Of a DNA stretch of 64,000 bases, positions 1 to 12,549 are shown one piece after another. The position numbers and the translations under genes are program-made. The notes under the pieces were generated by a model, which ran no database searches, was not told the origin of the DNA, and was given only the letters and a program-made list of their open reading frames with translations. How positions within the stretch are numbered: position 1 is the first letter of the stretch; each line of letters begins with the position of its first letter. This DNA is from Lyophyllum atratum (taxonomy: Eukaryota; Basidiomycota; Agaricomycetes; Agaricales; Lyophyllaceae). The stretch is from NCBI GenBank assembly GCA_014905825.1, contig JACGCN010000082.1:28228-92227 (forward strand), given 5' to 3'.

Positions 1-1068
1 TCCTCGTCTGGAAAGGAATACTTCGTCAAATGCGGCACTTCGGCCGAACAAGAACAATACATTGGGGAAGTGGAATCCCTAAAAGCAATCGAGGCAGCTG
101 CTCCAGGTCTGGCGCCGCGTGTCTTATCGTCTGGCCTAGACGAGGATAGGCCATTTCTTCTCTCGGAATACAAGGACCTGAATCGACTGGATCCCGCTGC
201 AGGAAAAGTACTCGCGAAAAGACTGGCTGAGGAATTGCACGTTTATGAGAGTGAGAAGGGGTACGGGTTCCATGTACCCACATATTGTGGTGCCACAAGG
301 TTGAGGAATGGGTGGTTCGAGAGATGGGAGATATGCTTCAGTTCGATGATGAAGGACTTGTTGGATCAGTTGAAGCGAAAGAAACAACACGAGGAGCTGT
401 GTGGCATGGGCGAAGAAGTAATAAAAAGGTTAGATTTGGAAGATCCAGGTGGCGATCAAGACTAAAATCTGTTCAGCGTAATCCCTGAGCTTTTGGGTAT
501 CTGCGCAGTTCATGCAAACCAATCAAGCTTTAATAGATTTTGACCAGGTCCTTTGAAAATTATCCCTGTGCTTCTGCATGGTGATTTGTGGGTAAGTAAG
601 TCTAATATTATGTGCGTGCGGATTTAATAAAGGTCCAACTTAGAGTGGAAATGTTGGTGTCGCGCGTTCTGGAGAACCAATAATCTTCGATCCATCCTCC
701 TTTTACGGTCACCACGAGGCTGAGTAAAATTGCAATGAACAGGAAAGATTCATTGGAGTAATTTGACTCACCTTACAGCCTGGCCATTTCTCGAATGTTT
801 GGCGGATTCCCTCCAGTATTCTACACCACATACCACGAACTTCAACCGAAGTCGGATCCCGTGGACCAATACTCCTATCGATGTGATCTTTATGAGCTAT
901 TCCATTATCTCAACCATACATTGCTTTTCGGGGTGCGTCAATGACCTTAAAACTCGGATAAATAGGTTTGATGCACTGACACAATGGCAATAGGCGAGCT
1001 ACGAGCAGAGTGCAAAACAAAAAATGAATGCTTTACTTGGTTGGGCCAAAAAAAGTAGGCATCTCTAG
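1..1068 (+). CDS. Fructosamine/ketosamine-3-kinase family protein (5' end missing)
   Basis: Deglycating kinase of the fructosamine-3-kinase (FN3K) family, which phosphorylates ketosamines on glycated proteins so that the adduct falls off. The 5' end lies outside the window. My spliced model joins exons 1-448, 548-591, 644-723, 779-932 and 994-1068, and the phases close exactly to a TAG stop. Readable family motifs are GFHVPTYCGAT, the catalytic-loop HGDLW followed by SGNVG, IIFDPSSFYGHHEADLA (the DPS metal-binding motif) and FHYLNHTLLFG near the C-terminus. The first donor (GTGGCG) is weak and is the least certain splice. It lies upstream of RPB2 on the same strand, separated by a 1.3-kb gap with a repeat element. 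Family assignment is firm; the substrate is inferred from the family. Confidence 0.85.
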
Positions 1069-2356
1069 GAGGAATCGTATTTAGCTTGAATCTGGAAGTC
1101 AAGCCTGAGGTTCTGTTGCAGAGTTCAAACGTTCATGCATCATCATGCATTTACAGCGGTTTTCATATGTATACGGAAAGCCGACCAAAAAAAAAAGGTT
1201 GTGTTGTCGTGTTTAATCTCGGGGCGCTCTTCAGACTTCAGCCCAACTCCACCTGTTCGAGCGCGGGCAGGGATACGCAGGTCAGTACAGCGGTCCGTAT
1301 CATACTATCTCAGCTTTACCCAAGTGGTCAATTGTGAGGAGTACAAAAATGGTCCAGATTCCATTCCATCGAAGAGTGACGAGTCCGCTTTTACGAGCTC
1401 TCTCAAGACAAGTTGCGGTGACAAAGTCTGGAATTGATAGCTCCTCCTCGAGGCTCCAGTTCATAGTCCTCGACCTGTATCACACTAAGCTGGTAGGATA
1501 AATAATATATTGAATCTAACTACACGGGAACTATTTCAGTATGCATGAATATGTGTAGCGCATGACGCTACAGCTATACACTTCCATGCATAGCATACAT
1601 CCCATCCTTATAAATGGGGGAGCATCGAGCAAGCAGGTTCTTCCAGGTATGCACTACAGCGGTATGAGGTCCAATCAGCGGGGAGGAAGTGTCTCGCAGC
1701 TTCTCGTTGTGGAACATCGAGGCGGATGGTGGCATAAAGCGCGTCGAAAACGAAGGTCGTTTATGCTGTCTGCGTTATCCTAGTCTACACCTTTTCTCGT
1801 CTACACCTTTTCAGTCCAACACAAATACAGGTCAAGAATGAAAAGAAAGACGCACCAACACAATTAGGATCCTACAGGCCTCAAGAGGTGTGCATGTCAG
1901 TGCAAAATACGGGCTGGCCCTTGCAATTCTGACGGGATACAACCTATCATGCTTCCCTGAGAAAGCATATGTCACACTCCTCGATGAAAACTGTGTCCAT
2001 CGTGTCAAGTAGGGCCGATAACAGCCGTTGAAGCAGAGCGAGGGCGCGTACCATCAGATGATGAGAGTTCGTCAAGAAAGGGTCTTGGAATCAAACATGA
2101 CAACACAACCTTTTTTTTTTGTCGGCTTTCCGTATACATATGAAAACCGCTGTAATACAAATTTGAAATATGAATGGGGGCTTTGGTAAACAAACGTCAA
2201 TCCTTGGAATTGAAACGCTTAGTAAAAGTTTCTATCTTGGGTTGTCGTTCCCTTCACCCATCCTTCCCCAGTGCAGCCCATTCCTGCCCGTATTCGCGAT
2301 AATACCTGAACTTGCAGCTTAGCAACGAAGAGAAACCCTAATATTGGCGTCGGATT
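1069..2356. other. Gene-poor spacer between the kinase gene and RPB2
   Basis: About 1.3 kb without a convincing gene. Most of it is the inverted-repeat element listed separately (about 1149-2157). Short open frames here match no family I know, and the two that show protein similarity to each other do so only because they lie in the two inverted repeats. There is also a short direct duplication of the unit GTCTACACCTTTTC near 1783-1811. The final ~200 bp should contain the RPB2 promoter; no clear TATA box is visible. Confidence 0.6.
1149..2157. mobile_element. Non-autonomous TIR element (MITE-like), ~1 kb
   Basis: The arms 1151-1214 and 2093-2155 are near-perfect inverted repeats: 64 against 63 nt, differing by one base insertion and one substitution. 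The outer ends read CAGCGGTTTTCATATG, and each arm includes a run of ten A/T bases. Immediately outside the CAGCGG ends sits the dinucleotide TA on both sides, which is what Tc1/mariner- or pogo/Fot-type insertions leave as a target duplication. The ~880-bp interior has no transposase-like frame, so this would be a deletion derivative moved in trans. The TIR structure is seen directly; superfamily and mobility are inferred. A second copy elsewhere in the genome would settle it. Confidence 0.6.
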
Positions 2357-5300
2357 ATGAGTCAAGGTATTTCTCACCACTCCGTCAGGCCTGTGTTCCT
2401 TTTTACGTTTTGGTGCAGATTTCAATGCAGCTGAAGACCCCTACTCCTATGATGACGCGAACTACGGAATGGACGAAGATGAAGATGGCTATGAGGAGAT
2501 AACGCAGGAGGATTGCTGGACAGTTATATCCAGCTTCTTCGACCAAAAAGGTCTTGTTCGACAACAACTTGACTCGTTCGACGAGTTTGTCCAAAACACG
2601 ATGCAGGAACTTGTCGACGAGAATTCGGACCTCATATTGGACCAGGCAGATCAACATACGGGCCACGAGACCGACATGACTCGCCGGTACGAGATCAAGT
2701 TTGGGCAAATCTACCTTTCACGCCCCACTGTCACAGAAGCGGACGGTTCAGTCGTGCCAGTATTTCCCCAGGAGGCGAGGTTGAGGAATCTGACATACTC
2801 GGCGCCATTGTACATTGAAATGAAGAAGAGAGTTCTGATTGGGCGCGAGAGCACGGACGGAATGCCGGGCGATATTGCTTGGGAAGCAGAGCACGACGAC
2901 AATCCGGATGAGTCGACGAAGGTGTGGATAGGAAAAGTAAGGACTATCTTATCATTGTGACTGCGTGTACTGATCATGTTAGGTGCCAATCATGCTTCGG
3001 TCAACGTTCTGTATCCTTCGTGGACTGCAAGACCAAGATCTTTACGACTTGAATGAATGCCCATATGATTCCGGAGGTTATTTCATCATCAACGGGTCCG
3101 AGAAGGTCTTGATTGCCCAGGAACGCATGGCTACGAACCACGTCTATGTCTTCGCCAAAGCCCAGCCATCGCCAATCAATTTCTTAGCTGAAATTCGTAG
3201 TGCGGTAGAGAAGGGCGGGAAAACTATCAGTCAATTCCAAGTGAAGATGTTCCACAGGAATCAAGAGCGATCTGTAAGTTGCATCTATCAGCTTTGTCCA
3301 CATTCACTTTATACCATTATCAGCTAGGGAACGTAATGAAGGCGACCATACCATACATCAAGGTCGATATACCAATATGGGTCGTTTTTCGCGCCCTCGG
3401 CGTCATTTCTGACCGAGATATCCTGGAACACATTTGTTACGACATGCAAGACGCCCAAATGCTTGAGATGTTGAAGCCATGCATTGATGATGGTTTTGTC
3501 ATCCAAGATCGAGAAGTCGCTTTAGACTTTATTGGAAATCGTGGAACGACTACCGGTCTTTCGCGCGAACGTCGTATTCGCTATGCACAGGAAATTTTGC
3601 AGAAGGAGATGTTACCCCACGTATCAATGGCCGAGGGATCCGAGTCGAAAAAAGCTTACTTCTTTGGCTACATGATCCATAGGCTCTTACTTGCGGCGTT
3701 GGAACGTCGGGAGCTCGATGATCGTGACCACTTTGGAAAGAAGCGCCTCGATCTGGCTGGTCCTCTGCTCGCCAACCTTTTCAGAATGCTTTTCCGAAAG
3801 CTGACGAAAGATGTATACCGTTATCTGCAAAAGGTGGATTATGTCTCTTTCTGGTCAAAACACTCGTTCTAACAACAGTTTAGTGTGTCGAAACTCATAA
3901 AGAATTCAACCTCGCACTTGCCGTCAAACATCAAACCATCACAAACGGCCTGAAGTACTCTCTCGCCACCGGTAATTGGGGAGACCAGAAAAAGTCTATG
4001 TCCTCCAAAGCCGGTGTGTCGCAGGTTTTAAATCGATACACCTATGCATCTACACTTTCACATCTCCGCCGGTGTAATACACCTTTAGGGCGCGAGGGTA
4101 AAATCGCTAAACCGCGCCAGTTACACAACACTCATTGGGGAATGGTGTGTCCCGCGGAAACACCTGAAGGTCAGGCATGTGGTCTGGTCAAAAACCTTGC
4201 CCTCATGGCCTGTATCTCCGTCGGCTCCTACTCAGCACCTGTGATTGAATTCTTGGAAGAATGGGGGTTGGAATCATTGGAGGAGAATGCCCATTCTTCC
4301 ACGCCTTGTACGAAGGTGTTCGTCAACGGGGTCTGGATGGGTGTCCACCGCGACCCCGCAAACCTGGTAAAGACTATCAAGAAACTGCGACGGAAGGATG
4401 ACATCAGCCCAGAAGTCTCCGTTGTGCGAGATATTCGAGAGAAGGAGTTGCGATTGTATACGGACGCCGGCCGCGTTTGCCGACCTCTTTTCATCGTTGA
4501 AAACCAACAGTTGGCACTCCAGAAGAAGCATGTCAGGTGGCTCAACAACGGGTACAACGATGAAGGAGAGGAGTATAAATGGGAGCAACTTGTGAAGGGT
4601 GGTGTGGTTGAGCTCTTGGACGCGGAGGAAGAGGAAACCGTCATGATTTCTATGACTCCCGAAGATCTCGAAAACTCTCGATTACAACAGAGCGGTATAG
4701 ATCCGCTCGCCAATGATGCGGACTTCGACCCTGCTGCGCGACTTAAAGCTGGCATAAACTCACATACATGGACACATTGCGAAATCCACCCGAGCATGAT
4801 CCTCGGTATCTGTGCGAGTATCATCCCTTTCCCTGATCATAATCAAGTGAGTATATCCGTCCTATACCAAAGAAAAAATCTAATCTCCACCAGTCACCTC
4901 GTAATACTTATCAGTCTGCTATGGGTAAACAAGCGATGGGGATCTTCTTGACAAACTTCCTTATTCGAATGGACACCATGGCAAACATACTGTACTACCC
5001 CCAGAAGCCTCTCGCTACAACTCGGTCAATGGAATACCTCAAGTTCCGGGAGCTTCCTGCTGGGCAGAATGCCATCGTCGCTATCCTGTGCTACAGTGGC
5101 TACAATCAGGAAGATTCCGTGATCATGAACCAGAGCTCCATCGACCGCGGTTTGTTTAGAAGTATCTATTATCGAAGTTATATGGACCTCGAGAAGAAGA
5201 GCGGTATCCAGCAGCTGGAAGAGTTCGAAAAGCCCATCCGGGACAACACGCTTCGCATGAAACATGGGACTTACGACAAACTCGAAGATGATGGATTGAT

Positions 5301-6503
5301 CGCTCCAGGCACTGGTGTAGCGGGCGAGGATATCATCATCGGCAAGACTGCCCCCATACCTCCAGATAGCGAGGAATTAGGTCAACGTACTCGCACTCAT
5401 ACCCGGCGAGATGTTTCTACCCCGCTCAAGAGCACGGAGAGTGGCATCGTGGATCAAGTTCTGATCACTACCAACTCCGAAGGGCAAAAGTTCGTGAAAG
5501 TTCGGGTTCGGTCGACTCGTATACCTCAGACTGGGGACAAGTTCGCCTCCCGTCATGGTCAGAAAGGTACTATCGGAATCACATATCGTCAAGAAGATAT
5601 GCCTTTCACCTCAGAAGGCATCGTTCCCGACATCATCATCAATCCTCACGCCATTCCTTCTCGCATGACCATCGGTCACTTGGTCGAATGTCTGCTTTCA
5701 AAGGTGGCTACACTCATTGGTAACGAGGGTGATGCTACCCCTTTCACCGACCTCACAGTTGAGTCGGTTTCGACTTTCTTGAGACAGAAAGGGTATCAAT
5801 CGCGTGGCCTTGAGGTCATGTACCATGGTCATACTGGACGCAAACTTCAAGCGCAGGTATACCTTGGACCGACCTACTATCAGCGCTTGAAGCACATGGT
5901 TGACGACAAGATCCATTCTCGTGCAAGAGGGCCTGTGCAGATTCTGACAAGACAGCCTGTGGAGGGTAGGAGTCGTGATGGTGGTTTGCGTTTTGGAGAG
6001 ATGGAACGTGATTGCATGATCTCTCACGGAATTGCCGGCTTCTTGAAAGAGCGTCTTTTCGAAGCAAGTGACGCATATCGTCTCCATGTTTGCGACATGT
6101 AAGTTACTCGGAATCTCTCGTCTGCTTTGCACATATCTGATGTTCTCCTCCCAGTTGTGGTTTAACGGCTATTGCCAATCTGGTGAGTCAATTCGTAATC
6201 CACGGTTTCCAGGGCATGATTTAACATTTATATTTTCAGAAAAAGCAAAGCTTCGAGGTATGAGTGTTGACATATAATCTGAAAACAGGAACTCATTTCC
6301 AATTCAGTGTCGTGCTTGCAAGAATAAGACTGCCTGCTCGCAGCTCTATATTCCTTATGCAGCTAAGCTATTATTCCAGGCAAGTTCAAGCAGTTTCCAT
6401 CATATGAGTGATCTAATGCCGCTCCCACCTTATACAGGAACTGCAAAGCATGAATATAGCAGCACGGTTGTACTCAGTATCTTCTGGGCGTATTCGAGAT
6501 TGA
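2357..6503 (+). CDS. RPB2: RNA polymerase II second largest subunit
   Basis: Catalytic-core subunit of nuclear RNA polymerase II, forming the active-site wall, lobe and hybrid-binding domain with Rpb1. Ten exons (2357-2366, 2419-2936, 2983-3273, 3324-3833, 3884-4846, 4894-6098, 6155-6182, 6240-6257, 6308-6379, 6438-6503) sum to 3681 nt, i.e. 1226 residues, against 1224 in yeast. Readable landmarks are [73 protein letters not shown] and [14 protein letters not shown]. The C-terminal zinc clamp keeps all four cysteines (CDIC and CRAC). The first exon encodes just three codons plus one base. The last intron begins with GC (CAG|GCAAGT). RPB2 is converged upon by the 7TM gene, whose stop lies 82 bp downstream. 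Confidence 0.97.
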
Positions 6504-6584
6504 TGTATAATAGGTCTGCTAGAATGTATGATATTAAAAATTTGCTCAGTATGTACTATCAGAAAAACTGTTTTGGCTCGACAA

Positions 6585-9057
6585 CTAATCATCTCTCATT
6601 CTGCCTGCACCTCCCATCAGTCCCTGCCGCTCGTGCTCTTCACTTCGATGGTTTTCGCCTGAAAGGCGACGTTTCTTGGCATTCACATCATCTTCGCCAT
6701 CGCTTCCTGGCTCCTCGTCTCCGATCTCGAAGACGACATCATCTGTGGGCGCTGGCCCACCTTGCCTATCGGCAACAAGCGTAACGTTATCATCATCATC
6801 CCTTATACGCGTTCTGTTATCGAGTGCTTCGAGATCGTAATCCTCCGCATCTTCTTCATCTTGAGCAATTTCGTCCGACATCGCTAATGTAGATTTGAAA
6901 AGTAAGATCATCAGAACCCTTTTATGTGAAATTTGAGATACATATCTTCTGTTGTTGGCAGAGGGCCGCCAGAGGAATGCGATTGAGATAAATGCTGCAA
7001 GATAGAGCAGGGCTAGCCAGCCATCCAGTAGCCACCAGCGAACTCTCCATGATTTAGCCGCATAGTCTGGAATAGAGCAAAATTATCAGTCCTTGACAAA
7101 AATATAGCGCAAGGTCTGAAATTTTAACCTTCGGCGAGGCGACCTGAGAAGGATAGCGAGGAAACGACAAAGAAAATCGCAATGACCACAACGGCTGCCA
7201 ACAGGATATAATACAAGCGCTCAAACATTTTCAACTTGTATCGTTGTTTCCGAGCACGAAGTTGGGCAATGGTGGCTAAAAGGGGAATTGTGAGTTTCAA
7301 TGCGAGTGGCAAATGAAGTGCAAACCATTTAGGGAGTGCATGATCCAAAGAAGGAAGCCACTCAGCGTAAAGGCGAGAGGGATCACAAACATCAAGAGGA
7401 CAAGTGCGGATGTAGATTCCAGCTCGAGTTCAACGATACCGACGGCATAAAGTACTGTTAATATGTCAGTAGGAAGATGGAAAAGAGGAGGTGTGACTCT
7501 TACTCCCAAAGATAAAATGGGCGCCAGCGAGGATCTGACATTTCAACATCGTTCGACCAAGGGACTCACGTACAACACTGAGACCCAGAGAGACAACTAG
7601 CAGCATGAAGAACGACATTGCATTGCGCGCTGCATCCAGGATTGCAACTGTACTTGATGTCAAATTGTTGGTACTGTCGATTGACTTATTTGAGCTCACC
7701 GACGATGAGGAATACGGTGGAAGCTGTACTCTTTCCATGTGAATTGAGGTATCTGTAATAAGCTTCGAAGACATGAGAACTTCGATTCAACCGCGTTGGA
7801 AGAGGAAAGCCGCACCCCAATTTGCCAGCATCTCAATGACCAATAAGCCCACAAGACTGGAAAGATAATGCTAGATAAACGCCACGTCAATCAATCATCT
7901 CCATGTCCAAGAAAGTTTTACCTGAATTGGCAGGAGTTCATGTAGATGTTGGTAACACAACCATCCCCATCCGGCGGCAAAAATAGCATAGACCAGTGAC
8001 ATCGCGAAGTAGAACTTTGGATTAGGGTGAGTACCGGTATATGGCATAAGATGATGATGTAGGCGTACGTTGACTTTGGGATAATCAGAGGCAGGAAGTT
8101 TTCCGTCGAAAGTGTTCCTAAAGAGTACACGACCAGCATAGGATGGATGATATGGAATGTCTGTGGGTGCGCGACCTGTAGGTGAATTGACGGTAACAGG
8201 CACGACAGCTGCGACGTGGATGAGCTACGATGCGCAAACAGTGTACGATAGGACACTTGCCCACGCAGTAATATCCTGTTTTGCGAACGGGGTATATTAT
8301 CGGCTCGCTATAGGCATATAGACCATTCGAAACAGAGCCAGTCATTTGACGAGAAGAAACTGATGACGAATAAGAAGACACTGATCGTCGCCGCCATGGA
8401 GAGGTGTAGTTACTTGGAGGAGGAGTTGGGTTACCATCTGGGTTGTCCCAAAGCCCAGTAGTACTTGCATCATTTCTGGAGCTTTTGTTAGCTGGAAGTT
8501 CGACCCTTGCGGACCAAAAGCTTGTTTCGTTCACTAGCTTCCCGCTAGGTAAGTCAAGGATGAATCGACCGAGTTGCTCCCTGGTGCATGTCCCTTCTGC
8601 GACTGCACGGGCGGTGCAGACATACGTTTTCTGTTACCGTAGCATTTCAAGTATGAGGGCAGAGCTCGTAAGCATTTGGTCCAACTCACTGGCAAGTAGT
8701 CGTCTGTGGGATCTGTTGACTTCCCAAGGTACTTCGCATCTGCCCACTCATAGATTACCATTGCAACCTGCCCTTGGGATGTGGCATCGAAGGTGACTTC
8801 GCGAACGCGTCAGAGACTGAAATTCGAAGTGTTCGCCACGAGATATACCGTTAATGAATGTTGATTTGCTTCCCCACATCCCGCTGCATATTTGAGGTGA
8901 ATAATCTAACAGCGAAAGTAAGCACGTGGCTTCACGCGGAGGCAATATCCTTGCCTGTATCAAGAATAGGGACTTCATATGCGAGAGACGAAAGCACGAA
9001 GAGAAAGGAGAGTAATACAAGTTTCAGTGTACGGCCAGCACTTGCGGCGGTGACCAT
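6585..9057 (-). CDS. Lung seven-transmembrane receptor family protein (PTM1-like, GOST family)
   Basis: Golgi/endosomal seven-helix protein of the GOST/PTM1 family; yeast Ptm1 is the closest characterised relative I can align by eye. The start at 9057 opens a signal peptide (Leu/Val/Phe-rich stretch ending near [10 protein letters not shown]). A lumenal domain follows with the family's [10 protein letters not shown] element (conserved ETGFYCV in yeast). After that come multiple hydrophobic helices, including [20 protein letters not shown] and [18 protein letters not shown]. The C-terminus (6585-6880) is a cytosolic acidic tail with Asp/Glu runs. Many short introns interrupt the helical part, so internal exon edges are approximate. 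It shares a 127-bp divergent promoter with SNX4. The function in trafficking is inferred from the family, not seen here. Confidence 0.8.
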
Positions 9058-9184
9058 GGTGGCCGAGAGTCTAAGTTGCCTTTCTATTTGGACGTGTTCA
9101 TTTCAGAAGGGTCTCCCGCAGTCATTAGCTGTTATGTAATTCATCAAGAATCATAAGCACCGTCATTGGGACAGCCTGACCACT

Positions 9185-11044
9185 ATGCTCGGCGACGACG
9201 AGGACGTGTTCGACAGCGTAACCTGGGAGTCCGAAGCTGCTGCCCCCGTGTATGAAACAGATAATGGTCAACATTCTGGTCCTGGTTTCAGACAAAGCAC
9301 GACCGACCCCGACGAAGGGCCTCACGATCCGAAGTGGGAAGGCTACCTCATCACTGCTGTTAAGGACCCCGTGAAGGAGCTCGCAGAGACCAAAGACGCT
9401 TATGTCTCGTACCTGGTGCAGGCCAGGGTATGTATCCCTTTCTTCAACCTCCAGTGTCTTGCCTAAACCCCACCCAAGACAAACCTGCCCATCTTCTCCA
9501 CTCCCGGTCCATCCTCTCGCCGTCGCTTCCAAGATTTCGTGTTTTTGAGAGATAATCTTGTTCGAGACTTTCCAGCATGCGTTGTACCTCCCTTACCAGA
9601 AAAGCATCGTTTGGGTTTGTGCATGATATACATCCCATGTCAACCTGAATACTGAGATTATGACGAGCCAGAATATATCACGGGTGATCGCTTCAGCCCG
9701 GAGTTCATGGAAAGGAGAAGACTCGAGTGAGCAAGGTCACTATTTAAAGCTTATTTTGCCTAAAACGCTTCCGTGGTGTAGTCTCCATCGATTTCTGCAA
9801 CGGGTATCCCGGCACCCGACTCTACAAAGGAGTACTCTTGTCCGCGCCTTCTTCGAGTCTACAGAATGGGTGTGATAATCCTTTCTTGGTCTCTTCTCAT
9901 GAAATGCTCAAATCTGCTTTTATTCAGCACGTCCATATGCACCAGCATATTGCCCACCCCCCGGGACCTGAGCCATCGCCCGGTATCATTGACAACATAT
10001 CAGATACCCTTCTAAATGCCTTCGCACGTGTCAGAAAGCCCGATGAACGGTTCTTGGATATGCGTGAAGGCGTTGACAAGTTTGAGGAGGGTCTAACCGT
10101 ATCTGAGCGACTTTACAGCCGTGTCAGGAGCAGATCAAGCGGTGAGTTTGCTCACTTGTGCCCTTCCTAATCCTGCAGTCGAATGTCTGAGGCTAAATGA
10201 GACGGCAACCCGGAATCCGGTGAAGACCTTACGGCGGATTACCACGATCTGGCAGTCGCTGTCCAGGGTCTAGGATTCCTAGAATCAGGTATCACCGACC
10301 AGCTGAACCATTTCTCAAATACCTTGTTGGAGTTTTCTGCCCTTTTACGACATACGGTATGTTTCCCATATTTTGCGAGTGGTTAAGACCTCTTAATTGC
10401 ATCTCTAGACACAAACAACCACCGATCCCATGCTTCTTCACCTACACTCTCTACTGAGCTATTCGCATGCAAACCGTGCTGTACTCAAACTGAGGGATCA
10501 GAAACAACTCGATTTTGAGGAACTCTCGGACTACCTATCTGGCGTCACTGCCGAGCGAGATCGTCTGGCTGCAGTCATCAGCGGCCACGCTGGTAGTACT
10601 GGTCTAGGCCTGGGTGCCTACCTGAAAGACCGCGTCGACGCAATACGCGGAGCTGATGATGACCGGAGTCGGGTCGAGAAGATGCGAAAACTGGACATCA
10701 AGATCAAAGAGGTACAGACTACATCCAAATCGTGCATCCGCTCACTCTCGACAATCTGACGTTGGCCATAGCTTCAAGATGCTGTAACGACTGCACATGA
10801 AACCTCGGACGCATTCAGTGACGAAACACTTCGCGAGCAAGCTGTCTTCCAGTTTGCGAAGGAAGCAGAGATGAAGGAGATGCTGGGTAATCTTGCCGAT
10901 GGACAAATCGAATTCTACAAGACAGTACGTATATGCCCGTGAATTTTCAGATGAGCAGGAACTAACAAACATGCCCAACCTCAGGCGATGGAGGAGTGGG
11001 AAAGAATCATACCCGTCATTCAGCGTATACGCGTGGACGTTTAG
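9185..11044 (+). CDS. SNX4: Sorting nexin 4 / Atg24 (PX-BAR protein)
   Basis: Endosomal PX-BAR sorting nexin that binds phosphatidylinositol 3-phosphate and works in endosome-to-Golgi recycling and selective autophagy. The N-terminus MLGDDEDVFDSV is acidic. The PX domain follows: GYLITAVKDPVKE, RRRFQDFVFLRDNL (the RRF/Y motif contacting the lipid phosphate), the proline loop VVPPLPEKHR, and FMERRRLDLHRFLQRVSRHP. The rest is a long helical BAR region ending with AMEEWERIIPVIQRIRVDV and a TAG stop at 11042-11044. There are at least six short introns. It is tail-to-tail with REV7, with only ~32 bp between the stop codons, so the transcripts very probably overlap. Confidence 0.88.
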
Positions 11045-11076
11045 CATTTGCAGATCATGTTTTAATTCTTTGTAAT

Positions 11077-12129
11077 TTACGGTTGTGGTTTCGTTGGTTC
11101 CGCCGCCTCTGCGGCTTTAGCTGCTGCTGCTGCTGCCGCCTTCTTTGCTTTCATCGCGGCCCTTTCGCGTTGCACCTTGACTCCCGACTCCTGGACAGCG
11201 AGAGACAGCTTGTGTTTCCCGCTATCTCAATGAAAGATGCAATGCGATATCTAAGACGACTCACATTGATGATCCCTGTGTTGACTGCTCGAATCATTTG
11301 CAGTTCAGCGTCTTCAGATGCGCCTGGAGTTGTATCCTGTGCATTTGCCGGTATCCATGGAGCAGGTTCCTCGAAAGAACTGAGAGCTATGTGATAAGAT
11401 GAGGAGCTCAGGACATACTGTGGGCCGGGGGGCAGAGGGAACCGCATTGTCTTTGAGCTCCAGGACGATGGCAAACGAAAGATCGCCATCGAGTTCAATT
11501 GGTCCAAGCATGGACTCGGCCATTGTGAGTTTGACGAGGAAAGACCTGAAATACTGCCCCAAGGAACGGGAGGACATGGCTTCCTCGATGCTGCGAGCCA
11601 GTGGGTGAATTTATTTAATTCCTGTCCCCAAGACAAACTCACCTCGTATCTTTATTGAACGCCTCGACTTGGACCATATTTTCTATAGAGAATATGAAAC
11701 GCTCTAGCGCTACCTGTTCCTTATCCTTGATGACCACTACGACTTTATCCACATTTCCCTGTGCTTTCGTTACCTTCAGGCGAATCTATAAACCAGATTG
11801 CGCACCATGATGAGCTCTTCGCCAATAGCCTTCACGGCCCCGGAAATATACTCATTGAGAGCAGGATGACGCGATTGGAAGACGGGCGTATCATATTTCT
11901 TGCGACGAACGAAGAGGTCCGCGGGGTAAATCTGCCGCACAAAGAGGATGGTGTGGATAGCAACCTCAACTGGTCCAATTATCAGTTATACAGGATTCCT
12001 GTCGTTGGTCGGTATGAGCACCTACGGAATTCGGCGATCCCTTTGACAGTCTCTATACGATGTTGTCAATAACCATTACGGAAAGGAACTTAGGGATCTA
12101 CGATTGAAAGTGAGCGGTGTTTCCGACAT
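11077..12129 (-). CDS. REV7: HORMA-domain protein REV7 (MAD2B), DNA polymerase zeta accessory subunit
   Basis: Rev7/MAD2L2 bridges Rev3 and Rev1 in error-prone translesion synthesis. Spliced from ATG at 12129 the protein starts MSETPLTFNQ, then TVKGIAEFLEVAIHTILFVR, QIYPADLFVRRKKYDTPV and HPALNEYI. These align well with human MAD2L2 (FLEVAVHLILYVREVYP, RKKYNVPV, HPELNQYI). Further on come KVVVVIKDKEQVALERFIFS, the SSRSLGQYFRSFLVKL block and PPWIPA. The C-terminus carries an Ala-rich, Lys-rich extension (KAKKAAAAAAKAAEAAE) absent from the human protein, which may be a fungal add-on. The first two introns are certain from reading frame and homology; the later ones are approximate. Confidence 0.85.
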
Positions 12130-12549
12130 CTTCACGTCATGTTCTGTGCTCGGGCTCTTGTAAGTGGTCGCGCAAGGTGCGAGTTGTATGAGATCTGAAG
12201 ACTGAGATGGAAACCGGCCCGTGGCCTCGTTGAAATCTATATTTGAGTGTCATGCACGTTATCTATCCGATCTATTATTCTAGAGACGAAGTTGCGTGCA
12301 CAACTCAGCCTGAACCAACTGCCCAAGTACAGAAGATGGGCGAAATGCAACGTAAGTCTACAATGGGCGAATCCCAGATAAAGGGGCTATATGGTAGCAG
12401 TCAGGTTCGGTGCTGTGTCCTCGGACAGGGAACACCCTAAGGACACTGGGAACAGCGGTTTTTTGGGAGGATAAGTTCATATTGCAGGGCAGAGTCTATG
12501 GTAATATTGAGTTTGACATCATACAGGCCTAGGATGACGAAAAAAGGGC
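12130..12549. other. Spacer: REV7 upstream region and 3' flank of the UbiB-like gene
   Basis: About 420 bp between the start of REV7 (minus strand) and the stop of the next minus-strand gene. It must contain the REV7 promoter and the 3' end of the kinase transcript. I see no gene, repeat or strong promoter motif in it. Confidence 0.6.
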
